Assembly: GCF_000012745.1 (NCBI RefSeq)
Contig: NC_007404.1
Location: 434,001-498,000 of the forward strand
Reading direction: 5' to 3'
Origin: Thiobacillus denitrificans ATCC 25259
Lineage (GTDB): Bacteria > Pseudomonadota > Gammaproteobacteria > Burkholderiales > Thiobacillaceae
Length of the DNA stretch: 64,000 nucleotides
The notes under the pieces were generated by a model that saw only the letters and a list, made by a program, of their open reading frames with translations, was not told where the DNA came from and searched no databases. The translations under genes were made by a program, and so were the position numbers. Below are positions 62,742 to 64,000 of the stretch, in pieces. Within the stretch, counting starts at the first letter, position 1; each line of letters begins with the position of its first letter.

Positions 62742-63608
62742 TCATTCAATATTCTGCACCTGCTCGCGCATCTGCTCGATCAGCACCTTGAGTTCGAGCG
62801 AGGTGCGCGAGGTCTCGACCGCGACCGACTTCGAGCCGAGCGTGTTCGCTTCGCGATGCAATTCCTGCATCAGGAAGTCGAGGCGCTTGCCGACCGCGCC
62901 GGACTGATCGAGCACGCGCCTCACCTCGGTGAAGTGGGTAGCCAGGCGCGACACTTCCTCGTCGACGTCGACCTTCTGGGCGGCGAGCGCCACTTCCTGG
63001 GCGAGCCGCTCGTGGCCGGCCTCGCCGAGGGCCTCGCGCAGGCGCTCGCCGAGTTTCTCGCGCTGGGCTGCGGCAAGAACGGGCAGCAGCGGCTTCAGGA
63101 CGGCGACCTGCGCCTCGGCGGCATCGAGGCGATCGAGGATGTGCTGCCGCAGCTTGGCGCCTTCGCGGCGCCGGCTTTCCACGAGTTCGTCGAGGGCTGC
63201 GCGAAACCCGGCGAGCGCTGCCTCGTCGAGCGTCGCCTGCGATACCACGGCGTTTTGCATCGCCCCCGGCCAGCGCAGCACTTCGTTGACGCTCAAGGGG
63301 GCGGCGCCGGGGAGCCGCTCGAGCACGTCGTCCTGCCAACGCACCAGCCGCTCAAGAATGGCCGGATTCAGGCCGTTATCGGGCGGGGCGGCGGACAGGT
63401 GCGCCAGGCCGATCCTGCACTCGACCTTGCCCCGCGCCAGGCGCTGCTGAAGCAGTTCACGCAGCTGCGTTTCGAGCGGACGGAACTCATCGGCGAGGCG
63501 GAAGTGCAGTTCGAGATAACGTTGGTTGACGCTTCGCAGCTCGACATTGACGCTCGCATGGTCGACATTGAAGCTGTGGGCGGCGAACCCGGTCATGCTG
63601 GTGGTCAT
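62742..63608 (-). CDS. yicC: YicC family protein (stress-induced, probable endoribonuclease)
   Basis: The 288-residue product begins [14 protein letters not shown] and has [19 protein letters not shown], then [19 protein letters not shown]. It ends [16 protein letters not shown]. These are the YicC N-terminal and DUF1732 C-terminal regions. E. coli YicC has been reported to act as an endoribonuclease. It is upstream of gmk by 16 bp and divergent from the kinase gene. Confidence 0.92.
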   Translation of the reverse strand: MTTSMTGFAAHSFNVDHASVNVELRSVNQRYLELHFRLADEFRPLETQLRELLQQRLARGKVECRIGLAHLSAAPPDNGLNPAILERLVRWQDDVLERLPGAAPLSVNEVLRWPGAMQNAVVSQATLDEAALAGFRAALDELVESRRREGAKLRQHILDRLDAAEAQVAVLKPLLPVLAAAQREKLGERLREALGEAGHERLAQEVALAAQKVDVDEEVSRLATHFTEVRRVLDQSGAVGKRLDFLMQELHREANTLGSKSVAVETSRTSLELKVLIEQMREQVQNIE

Positions 63609-63700
63609 GGATGCAGGCTTTGAAATTGTTGTGGGCGCGGTCCGGGAGCGGTTGTCTGCCGGGCCTGCCGGAGATTTGACGAGATAATAGACGTTCGACT

Positions 63701-64000
63701 ATGGCGACTCAACCTAACCAGGCTCTGCCCAACGGCTACCGTCTCAACGAATACACGATCATCCGCAAGATCGGCGGCGGCGGCTTCAGCATGGTCTACC
63801 TGGCGCGGGACGACGCCAACCAGTCGGTCGCGATCAAGGAGTACCTGCCGGGCGCGCTGGTGCTGCGCACCGAAGGCTCGGTCGTCGTGCAAGCGAGTTC
63901 GACCGAGAACAACAACATCTTCCGTCACGGCATGAAGTGTTTTTTCGAGGAAGGCCGTGCGCTCGCCCGTATCGATCATCCCAATGTCGTGCGCGTGGTC
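63701..64000 (+). CDS. Serine/threonine protein kinase (3' end outside window)
   Basis: The first 100 codons are visible: ATG at 63701, then a kinase start NGYRLNEYTIIRKIGGGGFS with a glycine loop, MVYLARDD, and the ATP-binding lysine in VAIKEYLP. After a short segment comes FFEEGRALARIDHPNVVRVV, corresponding to helix C and strand 4. It is a Hanks-type kinase of the bacterial PknB class by its N-lobe. A membrane or sensor region would lie beyond the window edge. Confidence 0.85.
   Translation, partial: MATQPNQALPNGYRLNEYTIIRKIGGGGFSMVYLARDDANQSVAIKEYLPGALVLRTEGSVVVQASSTENNNIFRHGMKCFFEEGRALARIDHPNVVRVV

Overview
The window is 64 kb of bacterial chromosome, GC-rich and densely packed, with no phage, insertion sequence or CRISPR array. 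The 16S rRNA gene, the ribosomal protein sequences and the gene order point to a betaproteobacterium of the Rhodocyclales, most like the Azoarcus/Aromatoleum/Thauera group. That placement comes from memory of these sequences, not from a search.

Region 1 (1-17220) is the end of the str operon (fusA, tuf) running straight into the S10, spc and alpha ribosomal protein operons: rpsJ to rpsQ, rplN to rplO with secY, infA and rpmJ, then rpsM, rpsK, rpsD, rpoA and rplQ. It closes at a strong terminator. Three internal promoters can be read, before rplC, rplN and rpsM. Each is joined to a perfect inverted repeat, and in the first two the -10 box lies in the hairpin loop.

Region 2 (17307-34000) holds housekeeping genes: a SAM hydroxide adenosyltransferase-like protein, glycerate kinase, a small lipoprotein, an RsuA-family pseudouridine synthase, uvrA, a YajR-like MFS transporter, ssb, a TonB-dependent receptor, an fmdB-DUF502-aspS-nudB-endonuclease-clsB run, and a YpfJ-type zinc peptidase. 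The AspRS carries residues typical of non-discriminating enzymes.

Region 3 (34000-43690) has a porin with a repeat-bearing promoter, a small toxin-antitoxin-like gene pair next to a decayed osmC remnant, an intact osmC-family gene, a YdcF-family gene, rplM-rpsI, argC, erpA, anmK, an M23 peptidase and tyrS.

Region 4 (43690-49640) is a complete rRNA operon: tandem promoters, boxA, 16S, tRNA-Ile(GAU), tRNA-Ala(UGC), 23S, 5S and terminator, with readable RNase III processing stems. The 23S gene has an extra stem-closed insert of about 146 nt where helix 25 is normally short. This looks like an intervening sequence.

Region 5 (49690-64000) has birA-coaX-SPOR protein, ubiC-ubiA (chorismate to polyprenylated 4-hydroxybenzoate), a four-gene TRAP transporter with a TatT lipoprotein, and the stress and nucleotide cluster yicC-gmk-rpoZ-spoT-ridA-recG. 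The last 300 bp open a divergent serine/threonine protein kinase cut by the window edge. Most genes are ordinary. The best leads are the hairpin-embedded promoters, the 23S insert, and the osmC remnant beside the small gene pair.
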